Part shown: one piece after another, positions 32,601 to 43,222 of the stretch | Layout: every line of letters starts with the position of its first letter | How positions within the stretch are numbered: the first letter of the stretch is position 1 | Source: Myrica gale | Lineage: Eukaryota; Streptophyta; Magnoliopsida; Fagales; Myricaceae | Direction of reading: 5' to 3' | DNA length: 64,000 bases | Assembly (NCBI GenBank): GCA_963930655.1 | Contig: OZ005609.1 | Span: 9,902,501-9,966,500 of the forward strand | The notes under the pieces: model-generated | Seen by the model: the letters and a program-made list of their open reading frames with translations, nothing else | What the model was told of the DNA's origin: nothing | The model's database searches: none | Made by a program: the position numbers and the translations under genes

Positions 32601-34739
32601 TATAGCCAAACTTCCCAATGCTATGGCACAGTAACAAACACAACCTACCCAAATATTACACTCCCATTTCCTGGCGCTGTCTGAAGGTTTCCAGTCACTC
32701 GATCAAGTTGCACATTATCCTCCACGAAGTACCCAGAAGTTGAGCTTCCATCTCCATACACAACATTATATTGGCAAAGCAAGTCAGGCCTGCAACCAGG
32801 AAGTTGACCATTGTATGTGGAAGTGCAAAAAGCTTCATCACAAGTAACCAAACTTGAAGTAGAGGAGCTCTTTGGGTCGTATAGGGTCAGTTCTATCTGT
32901 AGTACAATAATCATAATAATAATGTTGCTCCATTAAATGGTCAACATATTTGGGAAACTTAACAGAGCATTCACATATATGGGGATAGGGAGTAAATTGC
33001 TAAGAGTTATGATCCAATAATGGAGAGGCTTTTCAAGATTTGAAGTTGGAGGTGCATACACCGAGACTGCTTTTCTTAGGACATTTGCTGCAGCCGACAC
33101 AATTCACCCATAGGATGTCACTGCCTGTATCAACTTGCACATAATAATCCTTTGCAGGAGAACCAATTCCAATTTTAGCAAAGTACAGCCTACAACAACC
33201 AAGCAGGCAACAGGTAATACAAATATGAGTTTTTTCACCTTTTCAATTTTTTGGGCAAGGTATATTTGTGTCTATTGCATAAGTAAAATATCATGATAGC
33301 TTGTAGCGAAATTATGAAAAAAAAAAAATTTGTGTTAGCATTTTGAGGTTCAATTTTGCAAAGAGATTCAGTCAGTCCAGCATTAAGCAACTACTTAGCT
33401 CAACTAGGCTGCATATATATATATCTATCTTCATCAAACCAATAGCACAAATAAGAATCTACTTTAGAAAGGAAAAAGTTCTGGTTAAAGACGGTACTGA
33501 GAAAATATTTTTCGATTCAAAAGTTTTCATACTATGACCTAAGAGAAAAAGCAAATAACTATTGCATTCAAACAATTGATGACCCTAATGAATTGCCTAT
33601 GAAGGTGGTTGTTAGCTACAACAGAGTTCAAATTCCTTCCTTGTTATTTCCATGACTTCCATGATCAACCCGTAAACGAGTGAAAAATGCTTTCTACAAT
33701 TTCCTTTATCGCTTTCACCCAGTCCAAGAGTTCAGTTCACTCAGAAGCGAGAAGGGGACGTCCCTGACAACTAATCCTATTATCCTAAATTCGTCTAAAT
33801 GCAAAATCTATAATCCTCTTATCAAAAAAAAAATCTATAATCCTAGAGACCAAAAATTAACAGAGACTATTACTGGAAGCAACGTAATTCAACCAGGTAC
33901 ATCAAGCATCATAAATAAACCGTACGCCTCAGTCCCAAAACCAAATCAACAAATGACATTAAAAATTCTAGGACAGGAATAGTCCTCCAATGACCCAATA
34001 ACTCTACATCAAATTGACTACAAAAACTAATAATCTACAAAGATACGAGGGAGATAGAATGGACCTCAAGATATTAACATCAATGCTCCGCTGAGAAACC
34101 AATCACAACCAAAATAGCAAAAACGAAACAGGCAGAAAGAAAGCTTAAAATAGGATATCGAGATAAATTTTGCATACAGATTAAACCATCCCCCCAATAA
34201 GCCAATAAAAGGTAGAATAAGCACTAAGTCAATAAGAAACAAAGCCCAGACTCTATACCCAGAGGAATTTTGCACAAACAAGACAAGAGTATACTGGCTA
34301 ATGGAGAAGAGAAAACAACATAACAACACTGGGAGAAACACCAGTCCCCGCTAAAATTAGCATTACCAAGAATTGTTGAAGAAAGAACAAGACGTTTCTT
34401 TTGGTCCTTACAGAAAGGAAATAAAGAAACCCAAAGACGTTAGCACGAAATGAAGAAACACAGCAGTTAAATGCAAAAGGATTCAAACCAAGCGCAAGAA
34501 ACAAAAGAAACCAACCCAGTTTCAGAAGGCTGGCCATTGCCACCCAATTCCAGATCCACGTCAAAGAGAATTCTACCATGTCGGCGCACATCATGGGCCT
34601 TCAATGCACTCAAGCTCCGTTCCTGGCCTTTGAACTTATGGTGCACAGGGAACACCACGTTGCCTCCAATAAAAGTAATGAAAGAAGACGAGGAAGCCAG
34701 AAGCAGCAACACCAAGTGAGCCAGCCGCCTGAGATCCAT
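26643..34739 (-). CDS. Aspartic protease, A36/A39 (aspartic proteinase-like protein 2) type, GPI-anchored
   Basis: Ten exons on -: 34739-34516, 33189-33060, 32896-32649, 32060-31836, 30545-30383, 30289-30216, 28924-28834, 27853-27778, 27158-27087 and 26791-26643 (TGA). All have GT-AG ends and matching phases, and they sum to 1452 bases (483 residues), the usual family length. MDLRRLAHLVLLLLASSSSF is a signal peptide. The first catalytic motif is YVQVDTGSDILWVNC (exon 2) and the second is GTIIDSGTTLAYLP (exon 5). The plant Cys pairs are present (VGCSKCPKK, CDEAFC, DGVWCIGWQNSG). The tail LTFLLLLIAVLHSFLY after a small-residue region fits a GPI signal. Arabidopsis A36/A39 act at the plasma membrane of pollen and ovules; here that is inference. 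An in-frame ATG at 34778 is also possible, but the 34739 ATG places the signal peptide at the N-terminus. Introns hold several MITEs. Confidence 0.93.
30624..30883. mobile_element. MITE in an intron of the aspartic protease gene
   Basis: GGGAGAATTACAGTGAGCCC at 30624 faces the inverted GTGTAATTTTCCC ending at 30883, with a second inverted pair inside (CCCAAACTACC / GGTAGTTTGAGGG). It is 260 bp and non-coding. The target duplication is unclear. Confidence 0.5.
31260..31445. mobile_element. Second intronic MITE, GGGGGC-ended
   Basis: ATGGGGGCATTTGATTG at the left faces CCAAACAAACGCCCCCAT at the right. ATGTCAATATGAC occurs directly on both sides (31247-31259, 31446-31458). Because GTCAATATGAC is itself almost palindromic, it could be part of the terminal inverted repeat instead of a target duplication. 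Confidence 0.55.
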
Positions 34740-34792
34740 CCTCACCGACCTGTAGCTCTGCCAATACCCCGGTTTCAATATAAATATTCAGC

Positions 34793-35112
34793 CGAGTTGG
34801 AATTCCCCGCCTCCCCCGGGAAGAACAGAGGTCGGTGAGGGAGGCAATGAGGAAACGAATCGAAGAGAGAGAGAGAGAAAATGAGAGGTAAAAACTTTAG
34901 AGAGAGAGAGAGACAGTCAGACAGACGAGCGGATTCAATGTAAAAAACGACACGAGTTGGAATTCCCCGCCTCCCCCGGGAAGAACAGAGGTCGGTGAGG
35001 GAGGCAATGAGGAAACGAATCGAAGAGAGAGAGAGAGAAAATGAGAGGTAAAAACTTTAGAGAGAGAGAGAGACAGTCAGACAGACGAGCGGATTCAATG
35101 TAAAAAACGACA
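34793..35112. repeat. Exact 160-bp tandem duplication upstream of the aspartic protease start
   Basis: Two copies, 34793-34952 and 34953-35112, appear identical base for base over the full unit (GC-rich start GAATTCCCCGCCTCCCCCGG, then GA-rich tracts). They lie 54-373 bases upstream of the start codon of the - strand protease gene, in its leader or core promoter. Confidence 0.92.
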
Positions 35113-35116
35113 CGTA

Positions 35117-35127
35117 TTCTTATATAA
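35117..35127 (-). promoter_or_regulatory. Putative TATA box of the aspartic protease gene
   Basis: On the - strand TTTTTATATAAGAATACGTG contains a good TATATAA and an ACGT core just downstream. It precedes the duplicated 160-bp leader, so the transcript would start inside the distal copy. Another AT-rich TATAAATATT-like site lies at 34779-34788, between the proximal copy and the ATG. No experimental start is known. Confidence 0.4.
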
Positions 35128-35159
35128 AAAGAAATTGCCGTAGGAGAGAAAATAGGAAA

Positions 35160-35584
35160 CAACGCATCATTTCTTGTTTTGGCCTTGGGAAATTGGGATC
35201 TCTTTCTACACCTTCTGTCCGTTTTGGGTTCCTCTCGCAGCCTCGCTCACTCTCCCTTTCTATGCCATCTATTCTTTCTTTTTTCTATTTGTTTATTGGC
35301 TTTCCTTCGTTTGCCCGCACATCCTCGGTCAGCCAGACGAATGAATTCTTCCCATCCCAATCTCAACCTTAAAGAACAAAATACCTCAATAAATTAATAA
35401 ATAAAAACCCAACTCCAAGAAAAACAATTTTTTATCTTGTTATAAGGGAATATAGTTTTTTTCTTTTCATTCTTTGTTATTTTCTGTGAGTTGACTTCAC
35501 GTGCATGCGGAAGGATGAGAGCCTCGTATTCTGTACCCGCCGTCGGTTGCTTTGCTTTGCTGTCAGAAAATCAGATAACGTGGA
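35160..35584. other. Gene-free upstream region
   Basis: No gene recognised. There is a short open frame on + from 35179, but it lacks any known motif. Confidence 0.35.
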
Positions 35585-36330
35585 GGGGTGGGCACAACTA
35601 GCCCGGTACGGAAACTGGACCAGTAACAGTTCCACACACCATCTACCGTTTACTGACTAAGACCGGAGTTAGAGCCGGTAGAAGATATAAGCAGAATTTT
35701 GGTACCGGTATTTAAAAAAAACTCAAAACACACTTTCAGACTATATCAAAACTATGTGCTTTGTTCTTAGGGCCTTTTTCAAAAAACACATCCCCTCCCC
35801 GACCATTCGACGAATCTTCTTGGCTTCTCCCTCCCTTTCCTTTTTCTCTCATCTTCTTGGCTTCTTCCTCCCTTTCCCTTTTTCTCTCGCACCGCATCTC
35901 AGATTTCTGTCTCACCTCACACATTTCTCTCTATCTAGTCTCTTGAACTCTCATTCTCTCAGCTCATTGCTCAACTATCTCTCTGTCTCTCACTCTCTCT
36001 GTCAGCGTGGTCATTGTCTCCCTCTGTCTTGACAACGTCAAAGGCCAAGGCCGCTGCCTCAGCCAACACTGACAACCTCTCTACCTCTCTCATTCTCTGT
36101 CTCTCTCTCTCACACAGATTCACACTCTCACTCTCACAGTCACATATTCACGAATTTGATGTTTAATTTTTTAGTTTTATTTTTCAATTTCATTTGCATT
36201 AGAATCAGTTGTTCTTCATTTCATTATCTGTTAATTAATTAATTTTTTTAGTGCAGGTTACAAGATTGTGAATTTGTGCCTTGTGTGATCAGTAAACTGC
36301 CATTGAGGTAAAAATTTAAGTACTTATTTA
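35585..36330 (+). mobile_element. hAT-like 5' terminal region and leader (copy A)
   Basis: GGGGTGGGCAC near 35586 resembles the start of Ac-like hAT elements. Then come CCGGTACGG / GGTACCGGTATT repeats, a CAAAACACAC-type repeat segment, a long CT-rich leader (35860-36120), and GTGCAGGTTACAAGATTGTG leading to CTGCCATTGAGGTAAA at about 36297. The order and much of the wording match 50200-51090 (copy B). No transposase follows; MULE sequence begins near 36640. Confidence 0.5.
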
Positions 36331-36639
36331 GTTAATTATTTATTATTTCATTAGTTAATTTAGAATTTTAGAGTCTAGATTGTGAAAATGTGGAGGATGG
36401 GCTTGATTGGAAGATTTGGATTTATTTGAAGTTGTGAATCTGTTTGAAATTGGAGGATGGGTAGTGGGCTTGATTAATTGGATATTTTGTTGTGAAATTG
36501 TGTATGACTATGTTTATTTTAATGCTCATATGTGTGATTATTTTAATGCTTATTTTATTTTGTTGTTAAATTGTTTAGCAATTTGAATCTAAATTGAACT
36601 ACTTTGATTGATTGTGAAGACGAGGTTGGTGGGCCTAGA

Positions 36640-39600
36640 CGATCTGCACCCGAATTTCACGAGCGTGACATAGTCTCCGTAGGACTTGTTAAAGAGATGA
36701 AGTTCCCCTCTGCTGCCCTGCTTTTAAGCGGTCATTAAGGAGGCGAACATTGTCTTGGAGAAGGACGTCCGTTTAAAAAAATAGTGGTAATAAGGTCGTG
36801 ATCGTGTGCAGAACCGATAAGTGCAAGTATAGAGTATACGGATGGAAGATTTCGGGGGAACGAACCTTTGAGATAAGAGATATTCAAGGAAAGCATGTGT
36901 CCAAGACAGTATTGCCTCTCTCAGATCAGCTTCCGTTGGATTGCGAACAAGATGCTGCACCAGATTAAAAGCCAACCTAATATGGTTGTCTCTGTCATAT
37001 ATGATGAGGTTACGAGGAAGTGGCAATGCAAGACGATGCGGCAAAAATGCTATCGGCAAAGAAAAGGGCCCTAGAACAGATTTCTGGGTCTCATAAGGAG
37101 CAATATGAGAGAGTTTGGGATTATTGTGCCACCATTAGGGAGACTAATTGGGGCTCTTGTTTGATAGTGATGACGGATCGGATAATGTCGGATCTACCCT
37201 CGTTCTTCCAGCTGTTGTAAGTCTCCTTCAATGCCATAAAGACGACATTCAGGGATGGATGTAGGCCCCAGATTTGTTTGGATGGATGTTTTTTGAAGGG
37301 TGAATTCAAATGGCATATTCTATGTGCAGTCGCAAAGGATCCAAACAACAACATGTATCTCGTCGCTTTTGCAATGGTCGAAGCTATGTTGAAGGACAGT
37401 TGGGTGTGGTTTTTGGAGACACTATTGGGCAATCTCGTGGTTGGACTTGTGGGTCACTTGACCTTCATGTCTGATCGACAAAAGGTTAGTTACATGTTTT
37501 GGTTCTTCACTAATATAGTGGTTTAAGCATAAGTGTATAACAGATTGTATTGTATGTATACAGGGTCTTGTACCAGCATTTGATCAAGTTATCCCATCTG
37601 CAGACCACCGCTTTTATGTTTGTCTGTTGGGCACTATGTGATAGCTCTCAAGGAAAAACTATGGGGAGTAGCTACTGCGTATACCGAGGCTGAATTCAGC
37701 AAGAAGATGGATGAGTTTAAAGCTTTAAGCGAGCCAGCACATGATTACCTACGGAAGATTGGTCCATCTATATGGTCTCGATCGTGGTTCCATACCCACA
37801 ACAAGAGTGACATGGTGGTCAATAATTTATGCGAATGTTTCAATTCATACGTGTTGCAAGCACGTGACAAGCCCATATTGACGATGGTGGAAATGATACG
37901 GAAGAAGCTGATAAAGAGATATCAATTGAAGAGGGGGAATAAGAAATCACACCGGTAGACTCTGCCCCCAGATTGTAGAAAAATTGGAGTCCTTCAGTGA
38001 AGAGGCAAGTCATTGCCTTCCTACTTATGTTGGGGAAGGCTTTTTTGAGGTTGAATGTCATTTGAAGCAGTTCGTTGTCAACCTTCAGAGATGAGCTTGC
38101 TCATGTCGCAGATGGGATATGTGTTAGGGACCCCGGTCTAGGCCGCCATAACAACTCCAACTCCCGCCAAGCGATCCGCTCCAACACCACAATCGATCCT
38201 CCCGAACCGTTTAATGAACACACGAGCGTTGCAAATAGGATCTAACACACACAAATGGAGAACACTCGAACTGATATTATTGAAGAACGAAGAACGTGGT
38301 CAAGGGTTAATTAGCCCAACGACCACAAGAACAAAGAACAATTCCGATCAAGGGTTAATTATCCCAAGAACGGGTACCCAAACTAGGTTATTAGCCTAGA
38401 GTGAATCCCAAGTGACAAGGTTATTAGCCTTTAAACCGACTTAGCATATACGTGCCTATGCTTGGCCAAATCCCACCCCAAAAGCTCTCTGGCTCTCCAA
38501 GACTCTACTATTCTGAATGAATGACTCTAATGCTCCTAAGGGTGTTTATATAGACATCCTTAGGAGCTTACAAACCCTAATGGACTCAATCAAACAAATC
38601 AAATCACAATCAACTCTAAATCAAATCCCTTGAATCAAGCAGATTTGATATTACATGCATAATATAACAAGAACATAAAGGAAAGGAATCTTGTAGAGTT
38701 TAGGAAAGGATCCCTAAATCTAGAAGATATGATTTATTCAATCATAACACAAAAGGAAACTAATCTCTAAGATACCTCCCTGATTGTTGGGATCTCGCCG
38801 TCGTCCATCGCCGTCCACAGTGGCGCCGCTGCCGCTTACACCACCATGGGTGGTGATGCTCCTCCGGGTCCTCTGGCCTTTCTCTTCCATTCACCACCTA
38901 GTACCGGTAGGGGTGGTGGTGCTCCGCCACTGGTGGTGGCTGGTGGTGGTGGTCATCCTGTGTCATGCCACTCTTTTGTCTGCTGGCCTGCTATGGCTAC
39001 ATGGCTTGGCTGGTGGCCAAGGACTTGATCTGGCACCGTGTCATGGCAAGGCCATGGGCTAGCCATGAGCTTGTCATGGCATGTCTGTGGCCGGTTGGCT
39101 GGCATGCTAGGCATGATTGTTGCTGGGGCGTCATGCCTTGTCAGGGACGCTGAGGCCTGAGTTTGCGCGCGCGCGCATGGGTGCCATGGCTTGGCTGTGG
39201 TGTTGTCACCGCGCGCGCTGTGGGCATGTCATAGATGCCCATTGGTGCCACTGGTGCCTCATCTCGACACTTATCCTCCCACGCATGGCTATCACCCCCC
39301 ATGTCGTCACTGGGGATCCTTTCAATCCCCTTTCCATAAAGAATACCCTTGTCCCCAAGGGTAACCTTTGAAACTCCCGAGGCCATGCCACCATGGTCCT
39401 CCCAAACCATCTCCTCTTTAGGTAGCCCACCCGGATTCCATGTAATAACTCTACTACCTAGAGTGAACTTCATACTCCGCCCACCATATTCAAGTATGGT
39501 TTTGTCAATGCTCTTCCACCAAGCATCACAACTAACCACATTCAACTCATCCAAGGAAAGCACATATGAATTAACAATGGTTTGCATACCTTGGACATCA

Positions 39601-42230
39601 GTAGGGAACGCCTTCTCTATCTTCTCACCTCCCATCACTTCATCGTTGGCAAGCTTTTCCTCCAAGGTCTCTACCTCCTCTCCCTGTGAACTTGCCTTAG
39701 ATGCTAGTTGGGTGTTGATGACGTTGTGGGTAGATCTACTATCCACCAACATGTTGATCTTGTACTCGCCCATCGAAGCCACAATTGTCACAGTTGATGA
39801 ATTCCCAATGCCGGTGATTGCATTAAGACTTAGCTCCCTATCACTACTGTTATCCTCTTCCTTAGCTTCTGTCCTTGCTTGATCAATACCACGGTTGGAC
39901 TCCTCACGTAGCCACCTCTTGATTACCTCATGCTTCGTCTCCACATGTCCGCCCATTCTAGGTTGTGGTTGTGGTCTAGGCTCCCCTCTTGTGGACTCGG
40001 ATAGCTGAGTTTCTCTTCCATCCATGTGTTGAGCATCCTCCCTTCTCTTCTCCTCCCTTCTTACGGCTTCTACATTGTTGCCTCCACTTGGCTCTCTACC
40101 AAGTCTCGCTAATGCCGCTTGTAGGTCTTGTTTCATCCCTTCCACCGCTCTCCTATTATCTTCGGTGGCCATGTTCACTCTAGCTATGGCTCCTTGAATG
40201 TCAGCCATGGTTGTGGATGTCTCCACCATCTTGTCTTTCAGCCATAGAGTTGATGACTCCAAGGCTTCGAACCGGTCTCTGTTGGAAATGAGTGAACTCG
40301 ACGCCGCCTCCATTGCAATACTTGGCTGCAACAACAAGTCCAACCTTGGGTTCTCTCCAAAATGAAGATCGAACCCCTCCCTTCAAAATTCTTGGCTTGA
40401 ACAACTTCCGACCTTGGGTTCTCTCCAAAAGAAGATCGAACCCCTCCCTCCACTAAACAACTTGGCAAGAACAAACACGTTCCAACCTTGGGTTCTCTCC
40501 AAAATGAAGATCGAACCCCTTCTCGAGTAAAAAATCCAAACCCAAAAAATAACTTTGCAACCGAATCAATCCAACAAAAACAAATCAAACTAGTAAGGCT
40601 CGTGTTTACCTCCCTTGAAGATCTTCGCGTTTCAAGCAACTCCTCGATGAAATCTTCAAGCACCTCTCAATGAAAGCACCATTTTGTTAGGGACCCCGGT
40701 CCAGGCTGCCATAACAACTCCAACTCCCGCCAAGCGATCCGCTCCAACACCACAATCGATCCTCCCGAACCGTTTAATGAACACACGAGTGTTGCAAATA
40801 GGATATAACACACACAAATGGAGAACACTTGAACTGATATTATTGAAGAACGAAGAACGTGGTCAAGGGTTAATTAGCCCAAAGACCACAAGAACAAAGA
40901 ATAATCTCGATCAAGGGTTAATTATCCTAAGAACGGGTACCCAAACTAGGTTATTAGCCTAGAGTGAATCCCAACTGACAAGGTTATTAGCCTTTAAACC
41001 GACTTAGCATATACGTGCCTATGTTTGGCCAAATCTCACCCCAAAAGCTCTCTGGCTCTCCAAGACTCTACTATTCTGAATGAATGACTCTAATGCTCCT
41101 AAGGGTGTTTATATAGACATCCTTAGGAACTTACAAACCTTAATGGACTCAATCAAATCAAATCAAATCACAATCAACTCTAAATCAAATCCCTTGAATC
41201 AAGCAGATTTGATATTACATGCATAATATAACAAGAACATAAAGGAAAGGAATCTTGTAGAGTTTAGGAAATGATCCCTAAATCTAGAAGATATGATTTA
41301 TTCAATCATAACACAAAAGGAAACTAATCTCTAAGATACCTCCCTGATTGTTGGGATCTCGCCGTCGTCCGCCGCCGTCCGCCGCCGCCGCTTGCACCAC
41401 CATGGGTGGTGATGCTCCTCCGGGTCCTCTGGCCTTTCTCTTCCATTCACCACCTAGTACCGGTAGGGGTGGTGGTGCTCCGCCACTGGTGGTGGCTGGT
41501 GGTGGTGGTCATCCTGTGTCATGCCACTCTTTTGTCTGCTGGCCTGCTATGGCTACATGGCTTGGCTGGTGGCCAAGGACTTGATCTGGCACCGTGTCAT
41601 GGCAAGGCCATGGGCTAGCCATGAGCTTGTCATGACATGTCTGTGGCCGGTTGGCTGGCATGCTAGGCATGGCTGTTGCTGGGGCGTCATGCCTTGTCAG
41701 GGACGCTGAGGCGCTGAGCTTGCGCGCGCGCGCATGGGTGCCATGGCTTGGCTGTGGTGTTGTCACCGCGCGCGGTGTGGGCATGTCATAGATGCCCATT
41801 GGTGCCACTGGTGCCTCATCTCGACACCTATCCTCCCACGCATGGCTATCACCCTCCATGTCGTCATTGGGGATCCTTTCAATATGACCAGGATAACTTA
41901 TGCCCAAGGCTTTGTAACTTTTATATACGACGAAAGAAATCCTGAAGATTATGTTGATTAGTTCTACACCACAGATGCATATCGAAAAGGTTTACGCACC
42001 TGTTATATATCATGTTTCATCTGAGGATTAGTGGGTGCGGACAGCGTATGAGGTGATGGATCCCCTGCCTTAAAGAGCTCAACTAGGTAGAACTAAAAAA
42101 GTAAGGAAGCAGGGACCCGAAGAGTTAACACCCACCGGAAGGATTCGGAGGCGGCAAGGTGGTGTTATCTGTTCTGAGTGTAAAGTAATAGGTCACAATA
42201 AACGGACTTGCCCATGGTTAAATAGAAGAA
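36640..42230 (+). pseudogene. MULE (MuDR-type) transposase, degraded and split by an LTR element
   Basis: Recognisable parts, in order: a MuDR DNA-binding part (NKVVIVCRTDKCKYRVYGWK, about 36789-36850), ALEQISGSHKEQYERVWDYC (about 37070), the MULE transposase core (DGCFLKGEFKWHILCAVAKD, VAFAMVEAMLKDSWVWFLET, 37280-37430), WHTHNKSDMVVNN-like FHTHNKSDMVVNNLCECFNS (37787-37850), and the start of a SWIM finger (CSCRRWDM) ending at 38116. After the 38122-41881 insertion it resumes with YDERNPEDYVD, FYTTDAY and a zinc knuckle CSECKVIGHNKRTC (about 42170-42211). There are several stops and frame changes (for example TAA near 37217), so it is dead. The insertion cuts the SWIM region. Confidence 0.85.
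38122..41881 (-). mobile_element. Ty3/gypsy-type LTR element (fossil) inserted in the MULE
   Basis: LTRs of about 1.2 kb lie at 38122-39324 and 40685-41881 and run TG...CA (on +: TGTTAGGGACCCC...GATCCTTTCA). The 5-bp target duplication ATATG is at 38117-38121 and 41882-41886. On the - strand a frame from 40343 encodes a gag-like protein with a charged, coiled-coil-like N-terminus and then a retropepsin-like region. No reverse transcriptase or integrase is seen, so it is non-autonomous or a deletion derivative. The LTRs differ at roughly 2-3% of sites by eye, suggesting insertion about a million years ago under common plant rates. Three near-identical 45-60 bp repeats (TTGGGTTCTCTCCAAAA) lie near 40340-40520. 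Confidence 0.9.
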
Positions 42231-42335
42231 AAGCATCGAGGAGGACTCAAAGTGTGGCAAGTGCTCCGGCAACACCGTTTGGCAGCGAGCCTCTTGCCTC
42301 CCAGTCCACACTAAGCACGCAAACACTACACATAT

Positions 42336-42483
42336 AATAACTTGTTGGCCATTTACTTTTATTATCCATATGTTATGGAGTCTAATAATTTGTTATCCAT
42401 TTACTTTTACTATCCATACGTTACAGAGTCTAATAACTTGTTATCCATTTACTTTTATTATCCATATGTTATAGAGTCTAATT
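42336..42483 (+). repeat. Three tandem copies of a 57-bp unit
   Basis: The unit contains TTGTTATCCATTTACTTTTA and TATCCATATGTTA, repeated with a 57-base period and few changes. The period is a multiple of three, so the repeat stays open in one frame, but it has no sign of coding. Confidence 0.85.
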
Positions 42484-42839
42484 TAGTTGTTATTGTAGAC
42501 CGTGCAGATACCACAGTTACGTGACGAGACCCCCTCGTAATCGAGTGCCGAGCCACCACCACCAATTCATACTTGTAAGTTTGTGGTCTCATTTACATAA
42601 TTGACGGCATCTGAACATATTAAACATACTAATATTGCATCTGATAATTACAACTTACCAAAAGTTGGCGACTATTACAGTTATTATCTGGACAAGGGGA
42701 GGACATTACACAACCGTCCGGGAAAGTAAGTTCACAACAACTAAATGAATCAATGTTACACTAATTAGAAGCCAAAACGTAAGTACATATCATTGTTCTT
42801 ATATTACTAAATCCCATTGTTGTTATATGTAGACATCAA

Positions 42840-43222
42840 AAAAGAAAATGGCTCGGGCTCCCATTCCATACCGCGAGGCCCCAGCTACAGCACCGACAAA
42901 TACACACGCTGCTAGTCAGACTACAAGACCATCGTCCACCACCAGAAGATTGAATGCCAGGGGGATTGCTTCCCGCATTCGGATGCGAAGATCGAGTCGG
43001 TTGCAAGGAGGTGTGTCGCAGGTCAACAGTTCGAGCATAAATGTTGTAATCGACCTCACTGCTCTAGAATCAGGACAAGGTGTTAGGTGCTCTTGAGGGC
43101 CCCCGGGTGGTGGAGGAATTCAGTTCAAGGTTACGGACCACCCTCCAGGGTTTGGTGGCTCAAATAAGGGTAAAGCTCCAGCTACAGACAAGGGAAGGAA
43201 ACCCCAATGGTGGATTTAGTTA
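42840..43222 (+). pseudogene. Possible tail of the MULE protein or associated frame
   Basis: A frame at 42848 starts MARAPIPYREAPATAPTN and is rich in Thr/Ser/Arg (RRLNARGIASRIRMRRSS), and a following one holds GKAPATDKGRKPQWW. Such low-complexity Ser/Thr/Arg tails occur at the C-terminus of plant MULE transposases. No firm homology. Confidence 0.3.

Noticed and set aside
34066-34341. Hydrophobic - strand frame that looks like a membrane protein
   Set aside because: It lies in intron 1 of the aspartic protease gene and has no family match; the hydrophobic look comes from T-rich intron sequence.
35754-36032. Ser/Leu/Phe-rich frame that looks like a signal-peptide protein
   Set aside because: It is produced by the CT-rich leader of a hAT-like element and repeats the same low-complexity pattern at 50500-50860.
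38784-39371. Several open frames rich in Leu/Trp/Gly inside the LTR, repeated at 41348-41961
   Set aside because: Identical frames in both LTRs of the gypsy-type element; LTR sequence, not genes.
42848-43096. Independent small Ser/Thr/Arg-rich gene
   Set aside because: It more likely belongs to the tail of the MULE protein; no promoter, splice or family evidence for a separate gene.
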